Source: Ruegeria arenilitoris (lineage in GTDB: Bacteria > Pseudomonadota > Alphaproteobacteria > Rhodobacterales > Rhodobacteraceae). From it: a stretch of 64,000 bases of DNA. The notes under the pieces were generated by a model. It ran no database searches and had not been told where the DNA came from. It saw only the letters and a program-made list of their open reading frames with translations. The stretch's first letter is position 1. Each line of letters starts with the position of its first letter. The translations under genes and the position numbers were made by a program. The DNA lies in NCBI RefSeq assembly GCF_013032855.1, contig NZ_WQDA01000003.1:124001-188000 (forward strand), in the 5' to 3' direction. This document shows positions 17,533 to 26,095 of this stretch, in pieces.

Positions 17533-18702
17533 TTATCCGTCGATCCGGTGGTGATCGATAAATTCCAGGTCCGGCTCGACACCCAGTCCGGGGCCGGTCG
17601 GGATCGTCACGCGGCCGTTGTTGGCCTTGACTTGTTTCTGTATCGCCAGCGGGACGGTCAGCAGATCGTCGCGGAATTTGTTGTCCGTGGTGTCGAATTC
17701 CAGCATCGGTTCCCACGGGTGCAGACCGCCCGGCATTGCCGGCATTGCCGCGAGCAAATGCAGGTTGGTGGCCACAGCAACCGCACTTCCCCAGACGTGA
17801 TTGACGACCGGGGTGAAGTGCGCGTGGCACAGCGCAAGAACCCGCAGATACTCAGAGATTCCGCCCAACGCGCACACTTCGGGCTGAGCGATATCGACAC
17901 TGCGGTTTTCGAGAAGCGCGCGCCATGCCCAGCGATTGAACACAGCCTCGCCGCCCGAGATATTGACCTTCAGCCCCGCGCGCAGTTCGCGATAGCCGTC
18001 AAGATCCTCAGGGGCCACCGGCTCTTCAAACCAATTGGCGTCAAGCTCTTCCAAGGCGCGGCCCACATGAAACGCGTCCGAGGTCGTGTAGGCATGATTT
18101 GCGTCGACCATGAAGGGGAAGTCGTCTCCAACCCCGCGACGCACCGCCTCGCAGAGCTGTACGTCCGGTTTGGGTCCGAACCCGGTCTTCATCTTGGTGG
18201 CGACAAACCCCATGTCCTTGATCGTTGCGGCTTCGTCCTTGAACCGGGCGGCAAGGTCGGCGATCGGCTCATCCCGCAGCATCATCCCGTAGCCGTAGCA
18301 GGGAACGCTTGTCCGATGCGCGCCGCCGATGAGTTTGTGCAGCGGCAAACCGGCCACCTTGCCGACGATGTCCCAAAGGGCGATGTCCACGCCGGACAGC
18401 GCCTGTATCGGCATTCCGCCTTGCCCATGATCTCGAAGAAGGTTGTACACCTTGTGCCAGATCACGTCCTTGTCCAAAGGGTCCAGCCCCAGAACCATCG
18501 GCTGAATGACCTGTTCAACGATGGATTTGTTGGCTCTTGCTACGTTGCCGGGGCCAAAACACTCTCCCCAGCCGGTCACGCCTTCGTCGGTTTGAACCTC
18601 GACCAGATGGGTTGTGCGCTTGTCATAATACTGCTGCGAATACCCCAGGACTTCGGGCATCTTGTACTGCAGTACATGGCTGGTGATCTTGGTGATTTTC
18701 AT
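17533..18702 (-). CDS. Mandelate racemase/muconate lactonizing family enzyme, resembling D-galactarolactone cycloisomerase
   Basis: This 389-aa member of the enolase superfamily has the MR-group active site. K170-x-K172 is in TKMKTGFG; metal ligands are D200 (VDANH), E226 (WFEEP) and E252 (GGE); H302 is in NHVWGS. The order and wording of LLRDHGQGGMPIQALSGVDIALWD and the C-terminal EPMLEFDTTDNKFRDDLL resemble the Agrobacterium galactarolactone cycloisomerase (EC 5.5.1.27) as I recall it. That enzyme serves oxidative uronate catabolism. A GTG start 14 codons upstream is possible; the ATG at 18702 begins the conserved MKITKI. It sits between dctP and dctQ in the TRAP operon. No uronate dehydrogenase, which would make its substrate, is visible nearby. 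Confidence 0.82.
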   Translation of the reverse strand: MKITKITSHVLQYKMPEVLGYSQQYYDKRTTHLVEVQTDEGVTGWGECFGPGNVARANKSIVEQVIQPMVLGLDPLDKDVIWHKVYNLLRDHGQGGMPIQALSGVDIALWDIVGKVAGLPLHKLIGGAHRTSVPCYGYGMMLRDEPIADLAARFKDEAATIKDMGFVATKMKTGFGPKPDVQLCEAVRRGVGDDFPFMVDANHAYTTSDAFHVGRALEELDANWFEEPVAPEDLDGYRELRAGLKVNISGGEAVFNRWAWRALLENRSVDIAQPEVCALGGISEYLRVLALCHAHFTPVVNHVWGSAVAVATNLHLLAAMPAMPGGLHPWEPMLEFDTTDNKFRDDLLTVPLAIQKQVKANNGRVTIPTGPGLGVEPDLEFIDHHRIDG

Positions 18703-18780
18703 GAAATGCAGGGTCCCGGGCACATTCGGAGAGGCCGTCAGCACGGCCTTTCCGATTGTCGTTGAATGGCCGAAGCCCGA

Positions 18781-19794
18781 TTATTGCATTGCGCCCAGAT
18801 CGCGCAGGAAGTTGATGTGGCTTTCCAACAGCGCCTTGGCCTCTGGGGTCGTGGCGAACTCGGTCCACCCGACCTGAACGGCTGCGCGGTAGGCGGCCAG
18901 ATCTTCCGGCGACCACTCATACAGCTGAACGCCTTTGGCCTTCAGGTCCTTGGCGGTCTGAGCGTTCTGCACTTCGTTGATCGTCGCATTGTGCAGCGCC
19001 AGGCTGTCCATCGCGACTTCCATGATCTTTTTGTGATGTGCAGGCATCGCGTCCCAAACGTCCTTGCGGCAGGCCAGATGGTCTGCGGGCATCGAGTGGA
19101 AGCCGGGATAGTTCGTGTGACCGGCGATTTCGTACAGACCCAGACCCACGTTGTTGGTCAGGTTCGCAGCATCCGCGCCGTCGATGATGCCGGTTTCCAG
19201 AGCGGTGAAGATTTCGTTGAAGTCCATCACGATCGGCGATGCGCCCAACTCGGCAAAGACCTTGGTGGCCAGGCCCGGGGGCGAACGGAATTTCCAGTCT
19301 TTGAAGTCATCGACCTTGGCGATCGGCTTGGTCGAGGCCAGAGATTCCGGCCCCGGGATCCACCAGCCGATGAATTCCATGTCGTAGCCGTTGTACAGGT
19401 CATTGACGGCATCTCTGCCGCCACCGTGCAGCAGCCATGCCATTTGCTGATAGGGGTTCTGGTAACCGCCCAGCAGATCGCCCGCGAACTGGAAGGCCGG
19501 GTTCTTACCGGTCTGATAGCCGCCGCCGGTCATGTCGCAGTCGAGGATGCCTGTCGCCGCGGCATCGAAGGTTTCGACCGATTTGACCACCGAGGACGAG
19601 TAGAACATCTCGACTTCGATTTCGCCGTTCGACATTTCCTGGATGTCTTCGACGTATTTTGCCGCCATCTGCCCGGACAGCGTCTCGGGCGAGAAATGGG
19701 TTTGAATTCTCAGCTTGGTCGTTTCAGCCACCGCGAAACCGGCCGCCATCGTCGTTGCTACGGCCGCAACAGCCGCTGTCTTGACTATTTTCAT
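18781..19794 (-). CDS. dctP: TRAP transporter solute-binding protein (DctP family)
   Basis: This is a periplasmic binding protein of 337 aa. A clear signal peptide (residues 1-23, ending AAGFAVA) precedes ETTKLRIQTHFSPETLSG. The DctP fold signatures include the conserved Arg in WKFRSPPG near residue 170, which normally grips the substrate carboxylate, and the ETGIIDGADAAN block. GGGAGG lies five bases before the ATG. It is the first gene of the long minus-strand operon and is divergent from a GntR regulator, the usual arrangement for a substrate-induced importer. A monocarboxylate sugar acid such as a hexuronate is the likely ligand, judged from the downstream enzymes. Confidence 0.94.
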   Translation of the reverse strand: MKIVKTAAVAAVATTMAAGFAVAETTKLRIQTHFSPETLSGQMAAKYVEDIQEMSNGEIEVEMFYSSSVVKSVETFDAAATGILDCDMTGGGYQTGKNPAFQFAGDLLGGYQNPYQQMAWLLHGGGRDAVNDLYNGYDMEFIGWWIPGPESLASTKPIAKVDDFKDWKFRSPPGLATKVFAELGASPIVMDFNEIFTALETGIIDGADAANLTNNVGLGLYEIAGHTNYPGFHSMPADHLACRKDVWDAMPAHHKKIMEVAMDSLALHNATINEVQNAQTAKDLKAKGVQLYEWSPEDLAAYRAAVQVGWTEFATTPEAKALLESHINFLRDLGAMQ

Positions 19795-19912
19795 ATTGTC
19801 CTCCCAGACGTTGAGCAGTGCGCCGGGTAGGAGATCTTGCCGCCTCCCTTGTCGACACGCTGCTAGACGTTAAGCGGTCGAATCGAATGCAACAAGTAAA
19901 ATATGAAATTTT

Positions 19913-19932
19913 CAAGAAATTCGAGATTCTTG
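19913..19932. promoter_or_regulatory. Inverted repeat, candidate operator of the GntR regulator
   Basis: CAAGAA and TTCTTG are separated by eight bases, with further partial symmetry inside. It lies in the 198-nt AT-rich gap between dctP (minus) and the GntR gene (plus), about 60 nt from the regulator start. This is where an autoregulating GntR repressor of the TRAP operon would bind. Confidence 0.5.
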
Positions 19933-19992
19933 CAATAAATCGAAAATATGATTAGGACACTAAGTGGCCAGACCTGAAAGGTGCAAACCGGA

Positions 19993-20643
19993 ATGAATGA
20001 AGAAGTAGATATTTATCAGCACCTTAAAATGTGTCTGATCTCGAACGGATTCGAGCATGGTGCCAAGGTTCGGGCCGAAGAGTTGCGCAAGGACTATGGG
20101 TGCTCGGCCAGCACGGTTCGCGAAGTTCTTTTTCGTTTGTCATCGGTGGGTTTGGTGGACTTTCAGGAGCAGAAGGGCTTTCGCGTCCCGAAGCGTTCGC
20201 CGAAAAAACTGATCGAGCTGACCCACATCCGCGTTTTGCTGGAGGGAGAAGGCACCGCAATGTCGATCCGCAACGGCGGGGTGGATTGGGAAGCCAGGCT
20301 GACCGCGGCGCATCACAAGCTGAGCCATATCGAAAAGCGCATTCATGCCACCGACGACCCCAGCGAGCTGATCGAGATCTGGTTTGCCTCGGAAAAGGAA
20401 TTCCACCAAACGCTGATCTCGGCCTGCGGATCGGAAACGTTGAAGCAGATGCATGGCCGCATTTACGCGCAATTCCGGCAGCAGCTGATGGTGGCGGACC
20501 GGCGGTTCGAGTTCATCTCCGAGAACATCCGGCATCACGCCGACATCCTCGAGGCCGCATTGTCCGGCGATGAGCAACTGACCAAGCAGAAGATTCATGA
20601 CCACCTCAAGCGCCATCTGACAGGCAAGACGATGGGCGACTAA
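19993..20643 (+). CDS. GntR-family transcriptional regulator with FCD domain
   Basis: This 216-aa protein of the FadR subgroup has an N-terminal winged helix-turn-helix (about residues 5-70, with GAKVRAEELRKDYGCSASTVREVLFRLSSVGLVDF). An all-helical FCD effector domain follows (about 80-210); its HTLISACG, HHADILEA and HDHLKRHL histidines are the usual metal and ligand site. FCD regulators commonly sense sugar acids or other carboxylates. The ATG at 19993 is used; a GTG four codons upstream is an alternative. It is divergent from dctP and convergent with denD, whose stop overlaps its own. It most likely controls the TRAP/uronate operon. Confidence 0.92.
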   Translation: MNEEVDIYQHLKMCLISNGFEHGAKVRAEELRKDYGCSASTVREVLFRLSSVGLVDFQEQKGFRVPKRSPKKLIELTHIRVLLEGEGTAMSIRNGGVDWEARLTAAHHKLSHIEKRIHATDDPSELIEIWFASEKEFHQTLISACGSETLKQMHGRIYAQFRQQLMVADRRFEFISENIRHHADILEAALSGDEQLTKQKIHDHLKRHLTGKTMGD

Positions 20644-21608
20644 GCGCGGAAGTCATCCTCAAGATAAACGCGGATGATGTCTTCAAAGCTCGACTCTGCG
20701 CGGAAGCCCAGCTCAAGCGCGCGGTCGGTTTGAAAGTCGCGTGGCCAGCCGTTGACAATGCGCTCTATGTCGGGGTCGGGAACATGCTTGATCAGGTTGA
20801 CCGCGTCTTGACCGGCGACAGTGCGCAGAGCTTCGATCTGTTCGGCGACCGTACAACTGATGCCGGGCATGTTCAGGGCGCGCCGGTCGTTCAGCAGCTT
20901 CGTATCGAGATCGGCCGCGTGGGTCAGAAATCTTGCCGCTGCCCGAGGGCTGGCGTGCCAGTGGCGAACGGTGTCGTGGACCGGCAGAACCGCCTCAAGC
21001 CCGTTCAGGGGCTCTCGAATGATACCCGAAAAGAAGGAGGAAGCGGCGGCATTTGCCTTGCCGGGCCGCACGCACAGCGTCGGCAGCCGCAGGGAGATGC
21101 CGTCGATGTATCCTTTTCGACTGAAGTCGGAAATCATCAACTCGGACGCAGCCTTCTGCGCCCCGTAGCTGGTCAGAGGGGCGCACAGGAATTCATCGTC
21201 GATCCTTGCGGGGAAAGGGGCGCCAAAGACGGCTATGGACGAAGCGAAGACCAGCCGCGGGCGGTAGGCGCCGCTGGTGGCGTCATGCTCGTCCTTCAAT
21301 GCGTTCAACAGTGCCCAGGTCGTCATCAGGTTGACGTCCCAACCAAGGCCAAAATCAGCTTCTGCCTGACCCGAGACAATCGCGGCCAGATGAAAGATCA
21401 CGTCAGGGCGCTGAGCGGCCAGAAGCTTGGCCGAGTTTGGGACCGCGATGTCGCCAACGGTTTTTTCTCCCGGTGCACCCTCGGCCGGAAATGAAAGGTC
21501 GAACAATGATACACGGGCGTCCGGGCCAAAGGTCTGTTCGGCCGAAATGTGATGCGCCAGTTTCTGCCCCAGCATTCCACCGCCGCCGATGATGAGGATA
21601 TGCGTCAC
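20640..21608 (-). CDS. denD: NAD-dependent epimerase/dehydratase family protein, D-erythronate dehydrogenase-like
   Basis: This is a 322-aa extended SDR. GGGGMLGQKLA is the GxxGxxG cofactor loop, HLAAIVSG follows the fourth strand, and FASSIAVFG with YGAQKAASE supplies the Ser-Tyr-Lys catalytic triad. The SLRLPTLCVRPGKANAAASSFFSGIIREPLNG block is typical of D-erythronate dehydrogenase (DenD, EC 1.1.1.410), which oxidises D-erythronate to 2-oxo-D-erythronate. The isomerase and decarboxylase partners OtnI and OtnC are not in this window, so the physiological substrate may differ. It overlaps the upstream ltnD-like gene by ATGA, and its stop overlaps the convergent GntR stop by four bases. Confidence 0.82.
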   Translation of the reverse strand: MTHILIIGGGGMLGQKLAHHISAEQTFGPDARVSLFDLSFPAEGAPGEKTVGDIAVPNSAKLLAAQRPDVIFHLAAIVSGQAEADFGLGWDVNLMTTWALLNALKDEHDATSGAYRPRLVFASSIAVFGAPFPARIDDEFLCAPLTSYGAQKAASELMISDFSRKGYIDGISLRLPTLCVRPGKANAAASSFFSGIIREPLNGLEAVLPVHDTVRHWHASPRAAARFLTHAADLDTKLLNDRRALNMPGISCTVAEQIEALRTVAGQDAVNLIKHVPDPDIERIVNGWPRDFQTDRALELGFRAESSFEDIIRVYLEDDFRA

Positions 21609-22489
21609 GACATGCCATTCCGTTTTCTGAGTTCGAGGTAGAGCGCAGAATGATCCAGCTCGGCCCCATCCATTTCGTTTATCAGGTATTCGAACCGGTC
21701 GCGTACGGCTTGCGTATTGGGCAGTTCCAGGCCCAGACCGCGCGCCTCAGCCAAGGTGTTGTCCAGATCCTTCAGCTGAAACTTCGAGAGTCCGCCGGGA
21801 ACGAAGTCCCGGTTGGACATGCGTTCCCCGTGCTGCTGCAGGATCACGCTGTCGGCAAACCCACCGCGAAGCGCGGCGCGCAAAGCAGCCGGGTCTGCGC
21901 CACCTTGTTCGGCCAGCAGGGTTGCCTCGGCAACGGCGGAAATCGTGACGGCCACGATTGTCTGATTGGCCAGTTTGCACAACTGTCCGGCGCCGCTGGG
22001 GCCGACATGCACGGGGCGCCCCATGGCGGAGAGGATTGGCAGGACCTCCCGCATGACCTTCTCATCGCCGCCCACCATGATCGCCAGCGAGCCCGCCTCG
22101 GCCCCCCTGGTGCCACCGGAGACTGGGGCATCCAGATGCCGCAGGCCGAGGGTTTCGAGTTGGGCCGACTGCGCGCGGGCATGTTCAGGCTTGGCGCTGG
22201 ACATGTCGATCCAGACGGCACCAGGTTTCAGCTGGTCGCAGAAAGAAGGGTCTTCAAGCAGCGCGCCGGTTGCGTATCCGTCGGCCAGCATGGTCACGAT
22301 CACATCGGCTTGGGCAACGGCATGGGCCGGGGTGTCCGCAACCGTGGCACCTTGGTCCGCCAATGGCCGTGCCTTTTCGGCGCTACGGTTCCAAACGGTC
22401 AGGGGGAAGCCTGCCGCAAGCAGGTTTCGTGCCATCGGCGCCCCCATTAGGCCGGTGCCCAAAAGGGTCACTTTGCGCGGTTCGCTCAT
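21605..22489 (-). CDS. NAD(P)-dependent beta-hydroxyacid dehydrogenase, L-threonate dehydrogenase-like
   Basis: This 294-aa protein belongs to the same superfamily as the genes at 784 and 10535. VTLLGTGLMGAPMARNLL is the Rossmann motif, DAPVSGGTRGAEAGSL the substrate block, and KLANQTIVA contains the catalytic Lys. Together with DenD it is reminiscent of sugar-acid (threonate/erythronate) catabolic sets, in which LtnD oxidises L-threonate. An upstream start ten codons earlier is possible, but ATG 22489 has AGGAGG about ten bases ahead and begins at the conserved domain. Its promoter region is shared with the divergent SDR at 22684. A tartronate-semialdehyde reductase role is equally possible. 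Confidence 0.82.
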   Translation of the reverse strand: MSEPRKVTLLGTGLMGAPMARNLLAAGFPLTVWNRSAEKARPLADQGATVADTPAHAVAQADVIVTMLADGYATGALLEDPSFCDQLKPGAVWIDMSSAKPEHARAQSAQLETLGLRHLDAPVSGGTRGAEAGSLAIMVGGDEKVMREVLPILSAMGRPVHVGPSGAGQLCKLANQTIVAVTISAVAEATLLAEQGGADPAALRAALRGGFADSVILQQHGERMSNRDFVPGGLSKFQLKDLDNTLAEARGLGLELPNTQAVRDRFEYLINEMDGAELDHSALYLELRKRNGMS

Positions 22490-22683
22490 GTTTGCTTGTC
22501 CTCCTTCGGGCCGCACCACGCATGGTTATAGCCAAACCAAAATCTCTGTCATACGCTAACGGCATCAAGTTCCTGCGCCAAAGCCTGTCGCGTTTCCATG
22601 CAGAATTTTTTGGTGCTGCCCGGTCGCACTCGGGCCCGGGGTCCTGGTGTTTGATCGCAAGTAGTGAAAGGTAAATTTTACAT
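22490..22683. promoter_or_regulatory. Divergent promoter region of the ltnD-like and SDR/dehydratase operons
   Basis: This is a 194-nt gap with an AT-rich middle (about 22525-22570). It contains a GC-rich hairpin, GCCCGG and CGGGC arms around 22618-22636. Immediately before the SDR start is a small symmetrical element with GTAAA and TTTAC arms (22671-22681). No regulator match was recognised. Confidence 0.4.
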
Positions 22684-23442
22684 ATGTCAGAAAGACTTGT
22701 GGGGAAGCGCGTCCTTGTGACGGCCGCCGGACAGGGTATCGGTCGTGCCAGCGCAATTGCAATGGCGCGCGAAGGGGCGCAGGTGTTTGCGACGGATATC
22801 AACCTCGAAAACCTTTCTTCGATTCGGTCCGAGAATCTCGAAAATATCGAAATTTTCGAGATGGACGTCACCGATGACGCCAGCGTCGCTCAGGGGGCTG
22901 AGCGGGCAAATCCGGACGTGTTGTTCAACTGTGCGGGCTTCGTGCATCACGGGACCATCCTGGACGCCACCGATGAAGAGTGGGATTTTGCGATGGACCT
23001 CAACGTGCGGTCCATGATGCGCACGACGAAGGCTGTGCTGCCGGGGATGGTCGAACGGGGCGGCGGCTCGATCATCAACATGTCTTCCGCTTTGGGGTCG
23101 ATCATCGGCGCGCCCAACCGCTTTGTCTATGGCGTGACCAAAGCTGCGGTTGTGGGGCTGACGAAATCGGTTGCGGTTGATTTCATCACGAAGGGCATTC
23201 GCTGCAACTGCATCTGTCCCGGAACGGTCGACAGCCCCAGTTGGCGCGATCGGGTCGAGGCTTTGGCCCAAGAACTGGGCAGCAGGGAAGAAGCCATGGC
23301 GCAGTTCGTGGCCCGCCAGCCCATGGGCCGCGTCGCCAAGGCGGAAGAAATAGCGGCACTGGTCGTCTACCTGGCAAGCGATGAGAGTGCTTTCACCACA
23401 GGACATACACACATAATCGATGGGGGGTGGTCAGGCCAATGA
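22684..23442 (+). CDS. SDR family oxidoreductase, 2-keto-3-deoxy-sugar-acid 4-dehydrogenase-like
   Basis: This is a 252-aa classical short-chain dehydrogenase. TAAGQGIG (14-20) is the cofactor loop, and D38 after the second strand indicates NAD preference. [11 protein letters not shown]134, Y149 and K153 form the active site. [24 protein letters not shown] and IDGGWSGQ closely resemble human DHRS6/BDH2 and bacterial 2-keto-3-deoxy-L-fuconate dehydrogenases. The genes directly downstream (dehydratase, FAH hydrolase) make oxidation of a 2-keto-3-deoxy aldonate at C4 the best supported role. It overlaps the dehydratase gene by ATGA. Confidence 0.88.
   Translation: MSERLVGKRVLVTAAGQGIGRASAIAMAREGAQVFATDINLENLSSIRSENLENIEIFEMDVTDDASVAQGAERANPDVLFNCAGFVHHGTILDATDEEWDFAMDLNVRSMMRTTKAVLPGMVERGGGSIINMSSALGSIIGAPNRFVYGVTKAAVVGLTKSVAVDFITKGIRCNCICPGTVDSPSWRDRVEALAQELGSREEAMAQFVARQPMGRVAKAEEIAALVVYLASDESAFTTGHTHIIDGGWSGQ
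22837..22860. repeat. AT-rich 24-bp palindrome inside the SDR coding sequence
   Basis: The arms CTCGAAAATATC and GAAATTTTCGAG match at 11 of 12 positions. The element lies 153-176 nt inside the gene, encoding the repetitive stretch [10 protein letters not shown]. The AT-rich composition stands out in this GC-rich gene. It could be an intragenic operator or simply a product of the repetitive peptide. Confidence 0.45.
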
Positions 23443-25235
23443 CGAAGATAACAAAGGACGATCTGCGGTCGCGGAAATGGTTCATGAACTCGGAGAACCT
23501 CGAGATGACCGCGCTGTATCTGGAACGGTATCTCAATTACGGCCTGACCCGCGCCGAGCTTCAATCCGGCAAGCCAATCATCGGCATTGCGCAAACGGGT
23601 AGCGATCTCAGCCCGTGCAACCGCCACCACCTGGAATTGTCCAAACGTGTGCGCGACGGGATCATCGCGGCTGGTGGCACGTGCATCGAAATTCCGGTGC
23701 ACCCGATTCAGGAAACGGGTAAACGGCCCACTGCCTCGCTGGATCGCAATCTGGCCTATCTTTCGCTGGTCGAGAGCTTGTTTGGTTACCCGATCGACGG
23801 CGTGGTGCTAAACATCGGTTGCGACAAGACCACGCCGGCGCTGTTGATGGCGGCCGCCACCGTCAATATCCCCGCAATCGCTCTGTCGGTCGGCCCGATG
23901 CTGAACGGCTGGTGGAAGGGTGAACGCGCGGGGTCGGGAACCGTGATCTGGAAGGCTCGGGAAGACCTTGCTGCCGGTGAGATCGACACTGATGAGTTCA
24001 TGGAAATCGCGGCGGCTTCGGCGCCTTCGGTTGGCTATTGCAACACGATGGGAACGGCGACCACGATGAATTCCCTGGCCGAAGCCTTGGGAATGCAACT
24101 GCCCGGGTCCGCCGCGATACCGGCCCCATACCGGGAACGCGGACAGATCAGCTATGAAACCGGAAAGCGCATCGTCGAGATGGTGTGGGAGGATCTGCGC
24201 CCAAGCGATGTCATGACCCGGGCGGCATTTGAAAATGCGATCGTCATCAACTCGGCGATCGGTGGATCGACGAACGCGCCGATCCATTTGAATGCGATCG
24301 CCCGGCATCTTGGCGTTCCTCTCAACAACGATGACTGGCAAAGCCTGGGTCACGACGTACCGCTGCTGGTCAACATGCAGCCGGCCGGAAAATACCTTGG
24401 AGAAGATTACCAGCGCGCCGGCGGTGTCCCTGCCGTGGTCGGTGAGTTGATTGATGCCGGATTGCTGCCCAACCCCGATGCGCTGACGGTCAACGGCCGG
24501 TCGATGGGCGAGAACTGCCGGACACGCCGGTCGCTGAACGACGACGTGATTAAGCCGGTGAGAAATCCGGTCAAGCATCAGGCCGGGTTCATCAACCTCT
24601 CGGGCAACCTGTTCGAAAGCGCGATCATGAAGACATCGGTGATCTCGTCCGCTTTCCGCGAGGCCTACCTGTCGAACCCGGATGACCCCAATGCCTTCGA
24701 GGGCCGGGCGGTCGTTTTTGACGGGCCTGAGGACTTTCATCACCGCATCGATGATCCCGCAGAAAACATCGACGCAGACTGTATCCTGATCATGCGCGGC
24801 GCAGGGCCCAAAGGTTACCCGGGCGCGGCAGAGGTGGTGAACATGCGGCCGCCCTCATACCTGTTGAAACAAGGGGTCGAGGCGCTGCCCTGCATCGGTG
24901 ATGGGCGCCAGTCCGGCACGTCCGGAAGCCCGTCGATCCTGAACGCCTCGCCCGAGGCGGCCGAAGGCGGCGGGCTGGCGCTGGTGCGAAATGGCGACCG
25001 GTTGCGCATCGATCTGGGCAAAGGGACGGCGGATATGCTTGTTCCGCTGGAGGAGCTGCATGAACGCGCCCGCGAACGGGAAGCTGCAGGTGGCTATTCG
25101 GTCCCGCCCGACCAGTCACCCTGGCAGGAGATCTTCCGCGAGAAGGTCGATCGTCTGGATCGCGGCATGACGCTGAAGGGCGCCGACAAATTCAGGGACA
25201 TCGCGCGGCAATTCCTGCCGCGGGACAATCATTAA
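23439..25235 (+). CDS. IlvD/Edd family sugar-acid dehydratase (L-arabinonate/D-xylonate dehydratase type)
   Basis: This 598-aa Fe-S dehydratase converts an aldonate to its 2-keto-3-deoxy form. Cluster cysteines fall at C60 (DLSPC), C128 ([10 protein letters not shown]) and C201 (GYCNTMGTA), the spacing known for L-arabinonate dehydratase. SWWKGE-like [12 protein letters not shown] and the C-terminal [25 protein letters not shown] are branch features of the pentonate/hexonate dehydratases rather than IlvD itself. The ATG at 23439 overlaps the SDR stop; an in-frame start four codons upstream is less likely. The FAH hydrolase follows after 11 nt. The substrate could be L-arabinonate, D-xylonate, L-fuconate or a hexonate; sequence alone does not decide. 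Confidence 0.93.
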   Translation: MTKITKDDLRSRKWFMNSENLEMTALYLERYLNYGLTRAELQSGKPIIGIAQTGSDLSPCNRHHLELSKRVRDGIIAAGGTCIEIPVHPIQETGKRPTASLDRNLAYLSLVESLFGYPIDGVVLNIGCDKTTPALLMAAATVNIPAIALSVGPMLNGWWKGERAGSGTVIWKAREDLAAGEIDTDEFMEIAAASAPSVGYCNTMGTATTMNSLAEALGMQLPGSAAIPAPYRERGQISYETGKRIVEMVWEDLRPSDVMTRAAFENAIVINSAIGGSTNAPIHLNAIARHLGVPLNNDDWQSLGHDVPLLVNMQPAGKYLGEDYQRAGGVPAVVGELIDAGLLPNPDALTVNGRSMGENCRTRRSLNDDVIKPVRNPVKHQAGFINLSGNLFESAIMKTSVISSAFREAYLSNPDDPNAFEGRAVVFDGPEDFHHRIDDPAENIDADCILIMRGAGPKGYPGAAEVVNMRPPSYLLKQGVEALPCIGDGRQSGTSGSPSILNASPEAAEGGGLALVRNGDRLRIDLGKGTADMLVPLEELHERAREREAAGGYSVPPDQSPWQEIFREKVDRLDRGMTLKGADKFRDIARQFLPRDNH

Positions 25236-25246
25236 AAGGAACCGAA

Positions 25247-26095
25247 ATGAAACTTGTTCGCTACGGAGCCGCAGGGTCGGAAAAGCCTGCGTTGGTCGAC
25301 TCTGCGGGTCAATTGCGGGATTTGTCCGCCCATGTCACCGATATCACCGGTGAAACGCTGGGCGACGCCGTGCTGGACAGGCTGCGCGCAATTGATCCCG
25401 AAAGCCTGCCGATTGTTGAAGGGGATCCGCGGATCGGAGCTTGCGTGGGCAAGATCGGAAAATTTCTGTGCATCGGACTGAACTACTCGGACCATGCTGC
25501 CGAAACGGGCGCGGATATTCCCAAGCATCCGATCCTGTTCTTCAAGGCAAATTCCGCCATCGTGGGGCCTTATGATGACGTTGTGATGCCGCGCGGGTCC
25601 ACCCATACCGATTGGGAATGCGAGTTGGGTGTGGTGATCGGGAAAACGGCGAAATACGTCTCCAAGGCCGATGCTTTGGACTATGTCGCCGGTTATTGCA
25701 TCGTCAATGACGTGTCCGAGCGGCATTTCCAGACGCAACTGACCGGACAATGGACCAAGGGCAAGTCCTGCGACACGTTCGGTCCGACCGGTCCGTGGCT
25801 GGTCACCCGCGATGAGGTTCCCGATCCTCAGGCGCTGGGCATGTCCCTGGACGTGAACGGTCAGCGTATGCAGACCGGAAACACGGCCACCATGATCTTT
25901 ACCGTTGCCGAGATCATCGAGCATCTGAGCCAGTTGTTCACCCTTCATCCCGGTGACGTGATTTCGACCGGCACACCGCCCGGGGTCGGCATGGGGATCA
26001 AGCCCGATCCGGTCTATTTGAAGAAGGGCGACGTGATGGAACTGAGGATCGACGGGCTGGGCACGCAGCGGCAGAAGGTCAGTCAGGATGACTGA
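25247..26095 (+). CDS. Fumarylacetoacetate hydrolase family protein, 2,4-diketo-3-deoxy-aldonate hydrolase-like
   Basis: This is a 282-aa FAH-fold hydrolase. FLCIGLNYSDHAAETG opens the catalytic domain. Metal ligands are expected in DWECELGVVIGK (two Glu) and in the VNDVSERHFQ region (Asp). GKSCDTFGPTGPWLVT and STGTPPGVGMG are conserved family blocks. Close relatives cleave 2,4-diketo-3-deoxy-L-fuconate to pyruvate and L-lactate (EC 3.7.1.26). Here it would release pyruvate plus glycolate, lactate or glycerate, depending on chain length. Automated annotation often calls such proteins ureidoglycolate lyase, which the context does not support. It ends inside the start of the next gene (8-nt overlap). 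Confidence 0.9.
   Translation: MKLVRYGAAGSEKPALVDSAGQLRDLSAHVTDITGETLGDAVLDRLRAIDPESLPIVEGDPRIGACVGKIGKFLCIGLNYSDHAAETGADIPKHPILFFKANSAIVGPYDDVVMPRGSTHTDWECELGVVIGKTAKYVSKADALDYVAGYCIVNDVSERHFQTQLTGQWTKGKSCDTFGPTGPWLVTRDEVPDPQALGMSLDVNGQRMQTGNTATMIFTVAEIIEHLSQLFTLHPGDVISTGTPPGVGMGIKPDPVYLKKGDVMELRIDGLGTQRQKVSQDD

Noticed and set aside
25247..26095. Ureidoglycolate lyase assignment for the FAH-family protein
   Set aside because: No purine-degradation genes are nearby, while the dehydratase and SDR partners fit a diketo-acid hydrolase.
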